64,000 nt of DNA, from the NCBI RefSeq assembly GCF_040802235.1, contig NC_133157.1, positions 88,646,001 to 88,710,000 of the forward strand, written 5' to 3'. This DNA comes from Manis javanica. Its lineage: Eukaryota > Chordata > Mammalia > Pholidota > Manidae. The position numbers and the translations under genes were made by a program. The notes under the pieces were generated by a model, which was not told where the DNA came from, ran no database searches, and was given only the letters and a program-made list of their open reading frames with translations. Numbering within the stretch: the stretch's first letter is position 1; each line of letters opens with the position of its first letter. Below, piece after piece: positions 37,321 to 48,344 of this stretch.

Positions 37321-38148
37321 TTACTTGTCTGGGAATTGTTTAATCCCACTATCATATTTAAATGATAGTCGTGCTGGATACAGTATCCTTGGTTCAAGGC
37401 CCTTCTGTTTCATTGCATTAGGTATATCATGCCATTCTCTTCTGGCCTGTAAGGTTTCTGTCGAGAAGTCTGATGTTAGCCTGATGGGTTTTCCTTTATA
37501 GGTGACCTTTTTCTCTCTAGCTGCCTTTAAAACTCTTTCCTTGTCCTTGATCCTTGCCATTTTAATTACTATTTGTCTTGGTGTTGTCCTCCTTGTATCC
37601 TTTCTGTTGGGGGTTCTGTGTAATTCCATAGTCTGTTTGATTATTTCCTCCCCCAGTTTGGGGAAGTTTTTAGCAATTATTTCTTCAAGGAGACTTTCTA
37701 TCCCTTTTCCTCTTTCTTCTTCTTCTAGTACCCCTGTAATACGAATATTATTCCTTTTGGATTGGTCACATAGTTCTCTTAGTGTTGTGTCATTCTTGGA
37801 GATCCTTTTATCTCTCTCTATGTCAGCTTCTATACGTTCCTGTTCTCTGGCTTCTTTTCCTTCAATGGCCTCTTGCATCTTATCCATTCTGCTTATAAAT
37901 CCTTCCAGGGATTGTTTCACTTCTGTGATCTCCTTCCTGACATCTGTGATCTCCCTCTGGACTTCATCCCATTGCTCTTGCATTTTTCTCTGCATCTCAT
38001 CCCATTGCTGTTGCATTTTTCTCTGCATCTCTGTCAGCATGTTCATGATTTTTATTTTGAATTCTTTTTCAGGAGGACTGGTTAGGTCTGTCTCCTTCTC
38101 AGGTGTTGTCTCTGTGATCTTTTTCTGCCTGTAGTTTTGCCTTTTCAT
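37321..38148 (-). pseudogene. L1A ORF1 (RNA-binding chaperone), nearly intact
   Basis: 275 codons with no internal stop. The order is an N-terminal basic region, a long coiled coil (about residues 30-115), an RRM-like domain (NNIRITGV... about residue 132), and a C-terminal domain ending LEPRILYPARLSFKYDSG. ORF1p normally trimerises through the coiled coil and coats L1 RNA. The frame stops at TAA where L1B has CAA, costing roughly the last 35 residues. The coiled coil contains an 11-residue (33-bp) tandem duplication of the type DEMQRKMQ.QW. Confidence 0.9.
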
Positions 38149-39391
38149 GGTGATGTAGATAGTTTGCAGAGCTGGTACGAGTTACCGCTGGAAGACCTTC
38201 CCTTCTTGTTGGTTTGTGACCTTCCTCTCCTGGGAGAATAGCGACCTCTAGTGGCTTATGCTTGACAGCTGTGCGCAGACAGAGCTTCTGCTACCTGTCT
38301 GTTTGCTATGGAGTTTATGTCCGCTGTTGCTGTGGACACGGCCTGGCTCGGGCTGCTCCTCCAAAGTGGTGGAGCCCTGTTGGAGGGGGAGTGGCCGGCA
38401 GGGTATTTATCTCCGTAAGGGCCCTCTGTGCTCCCTGTTGCCCAGGGGTTTAGAGTGCCCAGAGATCCCGAGATTCCCTGCCTCTGATCTAAGTGTCCTG
38501 TCCTGCCCCTTTAAGACTTCCAAAAAGCACTCTCCAAACCAAAACAACAACAGCAACAATGAGAGAGAAAACAGCAAAAGAAAAGGAAAAAGCATGCGAT
38601 TTTTTTTTTTCTCCTCAGGTGCCGGTCCCAGGCACCCCCTCACTGGTCCTGCTGCCCTGCCTCCCTAGCACCGGGGTCCCTGTCCCTTTAAGGCTTCCAA
38701 AAAGCACTCGCCAAAAAGAGAAAAAAAAGGGGAAAAACGCGCGATTTCCTCCGTCCTCAGGCATCGGTCTCAGGTACCCGCCCACCGGTCCAGCAGGGAA
38801 AAATGCACGATATTCTTTGTCCTCAGGCGCCAGTCCCTGGCACCCGCTCACCGGTCCTGCCGCTCTGCCTTCCTAGCACCGGGGTCCCTGTCCCTTTGAG
38901 GCTTCCAAAAAGCACTCACCAAAAAGAGAAAATAAAAAGGTGAAAAGCGCGCGATTTCCTGCGTCCTCAGCGCCGGTCTCAGGCACCCGCCCACCGGTCC
39001 CACAGGGAAAAACGCGTGATATTCTTTGTCCTCAGGCGCTGGTCCCAGGCACCTGCTCACCGGTCCCGCCGCTCTGCCTCCCTAGCACCGGGGTCCCTGT
39101 CCCTTTAATGCTACCAAAAAGGACTCGCCAAAAAAAAAACCGCTGCGGTTTCTTTTCACCTGCCGGGAGCCGGGGGGAGGGGCGCTTGGGTCCCGCCGGG
39201 CTGGGGCTTGTATCTTACCCCCTTCGCAAGGCGCTGGGTTGTTGCAGGCGTAGATGTGGTCTGGATGTTGTCCTGTGTCCTCTGGTCTCTATTTTAGGAA
39301 GAGTTTCCTTTGTTATATTTTCATAGATCTATGTGTTTTTGGGAGGAGATTTCCACTGCTCTATTCACGCCGCCATCCTGGCTCCACCCTC
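38149..39391 (-). promoter_or_regulatory. L1A 5' UTR with tandem monomers
   Basis: GC-rich and CpG-containing. The plus-strand anchor CCCTTTAAGGCTTCCAAAAAG or close variants recurs near 38507, 38684, 38892 and 39101, spaced 177, 208 and 209 bp. Each full unit contains two copies of a CCTCAGGCGCCGGTC...CACCCGC.CACCGGTCC sub-motif. This is a repeated-monomer promoter like that of mouse L1. The extreme 5' end keeps AGGATGGCGGCG, a YY1-like site. Confidence 0.85.
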
Positions 39392-40140
39392 AAATTATGT
39401 TTATTCTTAGGTATTTTATTCTTTTGATACTGTTAGAAATGATTTTTCTTACCTTAATTTTTGTAGTGTTTAATAGTGTATAGAAATATAAGTGATTTTT
39501 GTATACTGATCCTATATCATGCAACTTGTCTGAGTTCATTTATTAGTGATATTAGCTCTTTTAGAGATGTTCTCAAATTTTCTCTGTATAAGGTTATGTC
39601 ATCTGTGAATGGAAATAGTTTTGCTACTCTTTTTTTTCCAATCTGGATGCCTTTCATTTCTTTTTCTTGCCTAATTACCCTTGCTAGAATTTCTAGTACA
39701 ACATTGAATAGAAGTGGTGAAACCTGACATCCTTGTCTTGTTTTTTACTTTAGGGGGAAAACTTTCCATCTTCAATCATTGAATATGATGTTAGTTGTGG
39801 GTTTTTTATAAATGTTGTTTATGAAGTTGAGGAAGTTACCCTCTCATACTAGTTTGTTGAGTTTTCTTTTTTAAATCATTTGAGTGTGTTGGATTTTGTC
39901 AAGTGTTTTTTCTGCATCAGTTGAGATGATTGTGTGGTTTTATTTTTTTTCTCTATTCTGTTAATGTGGTTTATTAGTTTGTTTAATCTGTGCTGAACCA
40001 CCCTTGTATTCCAGGGATAAATCCCACTTGGTTGTGGTGTATAAACCTTTAAATATGCTGCTGTATTTGGCCTCCTGGTATTTTGTTGAGGGTTTTTGCA
40101 TCTATATTCGTAAGAGATACTGGTCTGTAGTCCTGTAATA
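39392..40140 (-). mobile_element. Older L1 fragment (ORF2, RT region), flanking L1A
   Basis: Minus-strand L1 ORF2 text, diverged: 'tattcttaggtattttattctttt', 'tgtcatctgtgaatgg', 'ccttgtattccagggataaatcccacttgg'. It stops exactly at the L1A 5' end. The matching L1 sequence is not found on the other side of L1A. Confidence 0.8.
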
Positions 40141-40248
40141 TATTCTTGCTTCCTTCTCACTTGTTCTGTATGCTGTGGCCTTAGGGATCTTTTTAAAATG
40201 CAGGACTGAACATAGAAATAAGTTTCCCCACCTTCATTAAAAGGTGTT

Positions 40249-40410
40249 AGAAATATATCACAAACTAAATGGTGGAATACTAAAAGCATACTTACTAAAG
40301 TCATTGACAAAATAAGGGAACATGTTTTCCTTGCTAATATTCTGTGTTGGACTTGAAGTCCTAGCTAAAGTAAAATGGCAAGAGAAGGAAACGAGATTAA
40401 CATTGGAACA
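40249..40410 (+). mobile_element. Older L1 ORF2 fragment (plus strand)
   Basis: 'aaatggtggaatactaaaagc' through 'tattctgtgttggacttgaagtcctagc' and 'ggcaagagaagga' is L1 ORF2 in the opposite orientation to its neighbours, with a small internal deletion. Confidence 0.65.
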
Positions 40411-40449
40411 GGAAATGTAATTTCCAGTATTTCTGGGTAATGATTGTCT

Positions 40450-40690
40450 CTTAAAAAACTGTATGTTTGTCCATGTTGTATATGTATCGAGTACTTCATT
40501 TTTTTTTGCTGGCTATTATGATGTTGCATGGATACCACATTTTGTTTACCTCCTCATCACTGGATGGACATTGAGGTTGTTTCCACCTTCTGAATATTTT
40601 GGATAATGCTGCTCTGCATTTTGGTACAGGCTTTTGTGTGAACATGTTTTCACTGGAAATCCTTTGTAAGGAAACTTCTAAGGCCAAAAG
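40450..40690 (-). mobile_element. Older L1 fragment (ORF2 C-terminal region)
   Basis: 'gatgttgcatggataccacattttgtttacc', 'atggacattgaggttgtttccacc' and 'gtgtgaacatgttttcac' are the antisense of the L1 ORF2 C-terminus. Confidence 0.75.
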
Positions 40691-40924
40691 TTACAAAGGT
40701 GAAGGTATACTACATAAAAAGCTAAACTTTTTGTGCAGAACATGTGCAGGAGCTATGCATATATTCATGTATTTTTCAAGTCCCAGCAAAGTCATTTTTC
40801 ATCCTAGTTGTGTGAGTTTTATAGAGCAGAGTTGATGCTGTAATATGAAGTTGTTACAGATTGATACACTTGGCTTTCTTCATGAGGAAACTGAAGCTTG
40901 AATGTTGTAGCACAGTGATTCACT

Positions 40925-41125
40925 CAAGTGTGCAATTAGATTGCCACTTAGTTACTGAAAGTAGTTATTCAGCCTCTGGCAGGCCCACTTTCTTTTATCT
41001 GTTCAATAAGGATAAAATTAGTACCTACAGTTTGGGTTGTTGTGGCGATTATAGGAGTTAATAAATTTAAAGCCTTGGGAGCAGTGTCCTGCACACACTA
41101 GAGAGCTCAGTTAGTGGTAGCTGTT
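40925..41125 (+). mobile_element. MIR SINE (sense), degraded
   Basis: 'tgttcaataaggataaaattagtacctac', 'gttgttgtggcgattataggagttaata' and 'gcagtgtcctgcacacacta' follow MIR order. Confidence 0.7.
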
Positions 41126-42336
41126 GTCTTTAGTATTGGGACATACTCAAGGGTATTCAGGAATTTAATGTAGAGCCTGCCCTAGATACCAGTTCTCCTC
41201 CATGATTTTCTCCATACAGAGATCATTTGGAATTCTTGCAAATTCATTCTACTGTGAGCTGAAGTTCATCTTTGTACTTTCTGTGAACATTGGGTTTGCA
41301 CAGTTTCTTACATAGAGAAGACGTGTCCATTTTGTTTAACCCAGTTACACATAAGGATAATACCAATCCCCACCCCTATGAGGTGGAAGGTATTTCTGTT
41401 ATGCAAGGAAAATTTGTCCTTACTCAGAGGACAGGGATGTTGAATACAGCTTTTATAGGACTTAGAGTAGCAAATTAAGGTTTTTGAACTTTAAAATATT
41501 TGGAAATAAACTGTTTTAAGCAGGGGGTAAATTCTATGCAATTCTTGTTTTTGGAAAATTGATCTGACTGCTGGAGTTGGAATGGGAGGCTGGATTTTAG
41601 ATGATGGTCTGTTATAAAATTAGGGCAGTTAGGAGCAAGAATAGGGCTTTGTGGGAGACAGAATGAACTTTTTAATAGATTGAGGTTGAATTGCCTGGTT
41701 AACTTCTAAATGGAAGTGCCTTTGGGTTAACTTTGTGGGACAGAGAGTGATGGAAATAGTGAAAACTGTATGGTATGAGAAAAAGATAGAGATACTAACA
41801 CCTGGTACACAGGCAAAAAGCTGACCCCACAGTGCTTGCTTGCTTGTGACCAGGATTTGTTAGCTATTATTTGTGTATATACTTGAAGGTGATGAAACCA
41901 TGTTTTAAATTATATTCTGTGATTGAGGATTTTCACTAATAAGCATGGTCTTCCCTCTTGTTAGTGTGATTTAGTGATGTAGAATTTAGTAAAATATGGC
42001 AGATAACCTTGGTGGTGCTTAAAGAGGTATAAATTGAAGGGGACATGATATTATGAAGTTCTTCTCTAAAGGCTGGAAGAAAAGTCGTGAATATTAAGCA
42101 CTAGATTTTAGAGATATGTTACAAATACCACATTTAAAAAAATATGGTTATCTTGAAAAGGAAGGTTAAACACAGAAACAATGCTAAAGCTATTGGAGTG
42201 GAGTGAACAAAAATAAAGGTTTTTAAGGAGGTGGTAGATTTTTGCAGTGCCAAGTTAACTAACTGTGTGTGTGTGGGCTCTGTGCCCTAGATACCTCACT
42301 AACTCAAGTGCTTGTGCTTTGTTTTTTCTTAACTAG

Positions 42337-42404
42337 GAATTGTGGTGCTTGGAATAAACAGAGCTTATGCCAAAAATTCATTCAGTAAAAATCTTGTAAA
42401 AATG
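42337..42404 (+). CDS. AUH: AUH exon 2
   Basis: A 68-base exon with acceptor CTTAACTAG|GA and donor AAAATG|GTGAGT. It joins exon 1 in phase (Gly split 1/2) and encodes [20 protein letters not shown] followed by KM. This is the first beta strand of the crotonase fold. KNS.SKNL.KM begins the lysine-rich segment known in human AUH as the AU-rich RNA-binding helix. Substitutions relative to human are conservative. It ends on a codon boundary. Confidence 0.95.
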
Positions 42405-42513
42405 GTGAGTGTAAAGATTAAACTGTTGGTTTGTAATATTAAGATACACTGTTGACATCTATCTGAAAATAACTTTTCTCCATTTTCCTTCTTACCCTCC
42501 CATTTTTGTTTAG

Positions 42514-42606
<93 letters not shown>

Positions 42607-45573
42607 TAAGTAAGTTTTATTATGAAATTAAACTGTAGTCTAAGTTTTTCTCAGTAGTAACCTGTTTTCCATTATACAGTGTTCCTGTGGTTTGAATTAC
42701 ATTACCAGCAATTCTTCTTCATCTGTTTTTTACGGTTTTACAAGAAAAAAAAATGCTGTGTCAGTGTTAGAAAGTTTTGCAGCATGTGGATTATTTTGGA
42801 ACTTGAAAAAATAATTTGAAATCTTAAAATATTTGTAGTTACATGAATTTTTAGTTATATAGATATTTTATGAAAGATCAGTTGCAAAGGGAAAATGCTC
42901 TTTGCAACAGTGTGTTCTATATTTTATTAGTTGCTCAAAAAATACCTTAATTGACTAGCAGTAGCTGCCTTGCACAATGTGTTAAGTGTGGACATCGGCT
43001 TTGGAGGTTACTGTTTGTAGTAGTGCCAACTCATATTTGTGTCCACAGATTGTACTTTTAAATTGGTATCTATAGTAACAAAAGATAAGTTTTTTCACCC
43101 CATTTGTACTGCATTACCAGAAGCTAAAGATTAAGTTGTCTTGTATTTTCTATATTTGTAAGTATTTCTAAGCCATGAGATCAAATGAATCAGTTTCAAG
43201 TAGTAAAAAATGTAGATAAAGATAAAAAATGCTGATGACGTGCAGTATCATTGTAATTTACAATGATAAGTAAATGAAGGTAGAAGTTGACTGAAGCATA
43301 AAATTTTCTTTCAGGAAAAATATAAGTAAGGTTATTCTCTTGAGGTGACCAAACATTTGAGGAGCCACCTACAGTTTTACTCATTGTACCAGTATTTATT
43401 GAGCATTTCAAATGTGCCTGGAGCAGTGCTGAGAACATGGGGATTTTTCCAGACCAAATGCTTTAGAGGTGTAGTAGTTGAGGCTGATAATTTGTCAGTT
43501 TCATTTTTAAGGGCCCTCAGTTTTTCCAGCTTCAAACTCAGTGGTTTCCACCTTAAAATATTGCAGAATTTTATGGTATTTAAGAACATTCAGGAAAAAT
43601 GAGTTATATTTGGCTACTGACGTGATATACATATCTAAAAGGATTAATTTTAACTCTGCTTGGGTCATCAAAGGGAGGAGGATCATTATCCTCAGCTGCT
43701 TGGGTGATGATGTTCTGCAGTGCAGGCTTCTGCTTTTACAATGGTCAGATGTGACCAACACCACCTCCTGGTGCGGTTGCTGGAGGCTTTGTTTGTCAAG
43801 CACAGTGCAATAGTTAGTAAATGATAGCTGTAATAGTTCTTATAAAGGCTTCACATGTACTTCAGTCTTTTTCTAAACAATATGAAAACTAGTGTTTGGG
43901 GAGTTGTTGTATTGGTGACTTTTGAGCCGGATAAATATGTCTCCAGGTGCCTGAGTCTAGCTCCATGATTGACAGCTATGAGGTCACCTCACTCAGGTCC
44001 ACTGAGGGAAGACAGAGCAGTTTGGGAGCCTTTAAGGAAGAATTCCTGGTAGAACTCTCTTCAGTTGACCTGTTCCTTTGCTGCCCATTGGTTTTGGATC
44101 ACCATATTGTTAATATTCTTTTAAAAGGGCTTTAATGCTTTAATTTAATGCTTAAATGTACAGTCTCTAGTAGTCTTCTATAGGTTGCCTTGGGGACACA
44201 TTAAATAATACAAAAAATGCTTTTTACCAGATTAACAAGTTAGCCTTGAATAATACTGTTTTCTAATGGTTAATCAAATTTATTTTCTTTGCTCTATGTG
44301 CTTTTCAATTTTGCATGACCATCTATATTTCAACTCATAAGATGTGTTGCTGTAGATTGTCAAAAAAAGTCATGTTTGAATTATGGAAAAATTGGGATAA
44401 ATCATTTATAAATTTTAGTAACTCGGTGTATATATTGAAACCATTCTTTGAAATTTCTGAAAAGTTTTATTTTCTTATATATATTTGAAACAGGAAGTTT
44501 AGTAGGTCTGTCTTTATTAATACATACATATTTAGTATAAGGCCAGATAAGTAAAATCTCTCTACATAGTTAAAAAAAACATTTACATGTAGCCTGTATT
44601 AGTATAAAAATCCTGATTTTAGTTAGGCCTCATTTATTAGTTATTGTTGAATAGTCTTTCACATAATTAGAGCTTTAATTTCTATTCTGAAGTAGTAATG
44701 TTCAAAAACAAAATCCTCAGAAACGGTGTACTCATGTAGTGATCCTTCTCTCAGTCCCTCTCTTCCTTTCTGCCCCCGCAGAGGTTTCTCTTCTCTGTAC
44801 ATCTGCATTTCAGTGGCACCTTGTTCATTTCAAAAAACTTAAAGCTTATGAAGTGATCTTGCCTCAAATTTCTTGGGGACAAGAGCTTCTCTGTTTCTGT
44901 TTTAAAATCTTTTGTATTCTCAGAACATAGCACATAATAGACTCAGCATCTATTTGATGAAATGAGTCAGCCTTTAAGCTGTGCTGTAATTCACTGATTT
45001 CTTTTTTTTTTCAGGAACTGCTGAGATGTGTTAAGCAGTTTTTCTGATTTATCTTAGACCACACCCCTATTCACTGATGGTGTCTCTGTCTTCTTACTTT
45101 GGTTAATTTTTTTCTATGTCTCTTTTCTAATATGATAGAAAGACAGATAATTAAGCACTATTAAAATGTTCCCCATATGCCTTGGTTGGCCTGAATGGTT
45201 TCTGACTTCCCATTTAAATATATTTTTTAGAACGAATAACCATATTTCACTGACATTTAAATTTCTTTAATGAAATTTTAGTTTAAAAAAGTAGATAGTA
45301 AGTCAAAATGTATGAAATATGTACAAAGTGTATGAAATGTATACAAAAGAGAGAAGTTCCACTCTCACACCACACCCTTTTTTGTTTCTTTAATAAAAGC
45401 AGTAGTTTTGTTATTTTCTTTTTTTATCCTCGTATGTCATTATACAGGTACATACAAATATACATAAATACACCAGTATACAAATGCACTTAGTAGAATT
45501 TTAAGGAAGTATTTGAAGTGATGATATAGACAGTTGTGATATGGAAAATATTTGTTACAAGAGAGAGCTGTAT

Positions 45574-45590
45574 AAAAAATGTTATGCCCA
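45574..45590. repeat. Target-site duplication, left copy
   Basis: AAAAAATGTTATGCCCA immediately before the retroposed tail copy. Confidence 0.9.
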
Positions 45591-46413
45591 GAAGCCACAG
45601 GGCATAAATCTGCAAAGAAGTAAAAAGCTAACCTTTGCAAACAATATGGCTTCTCTCTCACTTACCAACTTTACATTTCCCTGTATGGCCCCGGAAGATG
45701 ACTGGTTAGCCAGAGACGGGTAAGATTCCTCAAGGGAGGAACAACCTAAGACAGGCACAGTCGCAGGGGGGCCATCAGGTGAGAATTTGGGGATCAACAG
45801 AGGTGAGGCTCAGAACCTCACCCCCCCTGCTTTGAGAGAAATCTTCTGCATCCGTGGATGTCTTGCTGCCCTTGTCTAGCCTGGATTAATACTTAGTCCA
45901 TAGGCACACACCTGATCATCTGATCATCTACATTTGCCTTCTTACAGCACTAAACTATGTTTTCTACCTTTATCTTGCATCTACCTACCACTTCAGCATT
46001 TTATTAAAAATAAAAATAATAATAATAATAGGAGAAATGTGGGATCAACATATAAATCAAGTACAAAAATCAAATGAATATTCATATTTGACCTGATGGT
46101 TTATAGGTCATATTGCATGATCAAAACCGAAAGTTTCTGTGATGACTGCCCTTGTACTGTTCACCATGTAAGAATTTATTCACTCTGTAAGAATTCGTTC
46201 ACCATGTAAGAACTTGTTCGTTATGCTTCAGAAGATTGGAGACTGACGAGAATTAGGCTTGAGATGGATTAATGATTGTACATTGAGCATTGACCCCCCT
46301 ATACTGAATTTTATTGTTGTTAACAACCATTTGATCAATAAATATGAGAGATGCCCTCTCAAAAAAAAAATAAAAATAAAAAAATAAACCAAAAAAAAAA
46401 AAAAAAAAAAAAA
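45591..46413 (+). mobile_element. Retroposed copy of the ERV-LTR tail, 5'-truncated, sense to AUH
   Basis: The sequence from GAAGCCACAGGGCATAAATC to ATGCCCTCTC (46360), followed by an A-rich tail (46361-46413), matches the last ~750 bp of the L1A and L1B tails in the opposite genomic orientation. The LTR starts at about 46038 (AGGAGAAA|TGTGGGATC) and AATAAA is at 46337-46342. The target site ATGTTATGCCCA (up to 17 bp counting shared A's) occurs at 45574-45590 and again at 46414-46425. This is the signature of L1-type target-primed insertion. It has no env or L1 coding sequence, so it could derive from the composite L1 or from an ERV transcript. Confidence 0.9.
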
Positions 46414-46425
46414 ATGTTATGCCCA
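46409..46425. repeat. Target-site duplication, right copy
   Basis: AAAAAATGTTATGCCCA directly after the poly(A); the leading A's merge with the tail, so 12 bases are unambiguous. Confidence 0.88.
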
Positions 46426-47298
46426 TAATGACTACAGCTGTGTAAATTATTTACAGTAAGATCCTGGATTGGGAGTGTGATACTTTCTTTTCTCCATCTT
46501 CAGACTTTCAATAATAATTATGCTATAATAATGCATTATATTAAGTGAATATATACAAAGTAAATAGTTTTGGAAGGATTACTAAGTGTATTAGTATATT
46601 TTTTGGTCTTGGTGACTTAAATTGTGACATTGAGTTTCTGAATTACTATTACAATGTTTGAGAGGAACATTTTTAAATAAAAAGACCTCAGACGCTTTCA
46701 TTTTATAGAATCCCTGTGAGATTAAGGGCCTGGTTCAAGGTAGTGGCTTACCTGGAAGTATTGACTTCTTAGGGCAGAGCTTTCTTTACTGTACCAGTGA
46801 TTTCTAATCTTTTGGAGTATGTGGTTTCCTTTTTAAGTTCTTAAAATTTCGTGTAGTTAAACATGTAGTGGTCCTGCATTGATTGAGAATGTGTGTAATG
46901 TCAAAATGCTACTCTGGTTATGATAATGTGTTTAAGTGAATTTTCTGTTATTAATCACAATGACGTCTAGATACAGAATAAAAAAATTATAGTCATCATG
47001 GCTGTAGACAATGTTCCTTACACATTATGTGCTTTCAGATACCATTCCATGCCCTAGGCATGACCCCAGGTTGGAAATCCCTGTTGCATACTCTTTCTTG
47101 TAGGTTAGAGAACATTGCTTTTGGGTTCATGGCTTGCCTATACTTTGGAGTATGGAGACATCATTTTGATAGTCAAAGCTCATTGTGAAGCACTGGCTAC
47201 ATAGATTATATAAGATACTGACATGTACAGGTGCTGTCTTCCCAGAATGGTCTAGAAATTACTTACTCATTAAAAATTTTTTATCTTATTTCTTAAAC

Positions 47299-47322
47299 AC
47301 ACACGAATGCACACACACACAA
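47299..47322. repeat. (CA)n microsatellite
   Basis: Short interrupted CA run in AUH intron 3. Confidence 0.8.
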
Positions 47323-47999
47323 AGGAAAGCTGAAATAATTATGCTATTTCAAACATTTAGGTAGTCAGAATTTTAATATGTTGCCAGTAATGAATGATGA
47401 AAAAGTCCTTTTGCCTAGGCTGTTACATTGCATGTAGACATGTAACACTAGTCATCTGTTTATTTTCATTCTTTCATTGTTTCAACACATTAGCAAAGTA
47501 CATATGTATTGTTTTTACGATAATATTTTTGAAATGAAATTTTATGAGAAATTACTGAGACTCAGAATTTTTTCCTTTGAAATTCCTGAAATAGGTTATA
47601 ACAGTTCTTAGTAATTGATTTCCTATATGTAGAACTCTAAATTGAGTGTTTTACTGAATTGTACATACTAGTGTGGGTTTTTTAAAAAAGTAAAGGTAGT
47701 TTTGCTTCTGCTTTTGAATTCTAGTAAATTGTTCTCTGACTAAAAACTTCTCACTAAAATGGTCAACATGCTTTATTTAATATTGTATGTATTGTTCAAA
47801 TGGATACAGATGCTATGACGAAGTTAGGTATGTGGGAGCTTCTGACTAATGAAGTTATTTATTCCAACATTGTTTCAGAATCTTAGGTTAAGTTATTATT
47901 ATGTGTTTAAAGTTTAGTCCCTTAGAGAGTTTGATAAGTAAAGTGAAAGGGTAGTTACATTTATATTAATTTAGCATAGGATTCTTTTATTATATACCA

Positions 48000-48335
48000 T
48001 TTTTTGGAAGTAAAAAAAAATCTTTTATTGAGGTATGAATTACTTGAAATAAAATGTACCAATTTTAAGTATATAACTGATGAGTTTTGGCAGATATTTA
48101 AATCATGATCACAGTTGTGACATAGGACATGTCATCACTTATAAAATGAATAGTCAGCAATAAAATAAAAATTATATTCATCAATAAAACTAAACTGCTA
48201 AAACTTGTGACATGGGTGAACCTCAAATCATTATGCCAAGTGAAGGAAGCCAGATACAAAAGCACACCTACTGTAGGATTCGGTTTATAAGACATTCTTT
48301 CTAGGAGAGGCAAAACTACGGTAAGACCAAGGAGA
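48000..48335. mobile_element. Old L1 3'-end material
   Basis: 'cttttattgaggtatgaatt' (antisense L1 3' UTR type) is followed by 'ccaagtgaaggaagccagatacaaaagcacac' and 'aggagaggcaaaactacggt' (sense L1M 3' UTR type). These are two old fragments in opposite orientations. Confidence 0.5.
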
Positions 48336-48344
48336 TAGTAATCT

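Larger units (their letters stand above)
31092..39391 (-). mobile_element. L1A: long LINE-1 with ERV-derived 3' tail, antisense in AUH intron 1
   Basis: An 8.3-kb L1 read on the minus strand. From its 5' end it has a monomeric 5' UTR (39391-38149), ORF1 (38148-37321), ORF2 (37089-33261), an L1 3' UTR with a G-rich tract (33260-32921), two internal A-tracts, an env/LTR segment, and poly(A) (T-run at 31092-31100). The 5' end, GAGGGTGGAGCCAGGATGGC, is where full-length L1 copies begin, so it is essentially full length. It is dead: ORF1 has a nonsense codon and ORF2 several frameshifts. I see no convincing target-site duplication. A close relative is L1B. Confidence 0.9.
28341..42336 (+). other. 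AUH: AUH intron 1
   Basis: About 14 kb between donor GTGAGG and acceptor TTTTCTTAACTAG. It holds a degraded sense MIR (about 29330-29500), L1A in antisense (31.1-39.4 kb), older L1 fragments (39.4-40.7 kb) and a MIR at 40.9-41.1 kb. I see nothing nameable in 28.5-29.3 or 29.5-31.0 kb, apart from vaguely repeat-like text at 30.6-31.0 kb, nor in 41.1-42.3 kb. Confidence 0.85.

Noticed and set aside
37502-38134. 210-codon plus-strand frame over L1A ORF1 (and 57443-58075 over L1B)
   Set aside because: Antisense shadow of the ORF1 coding sequence.
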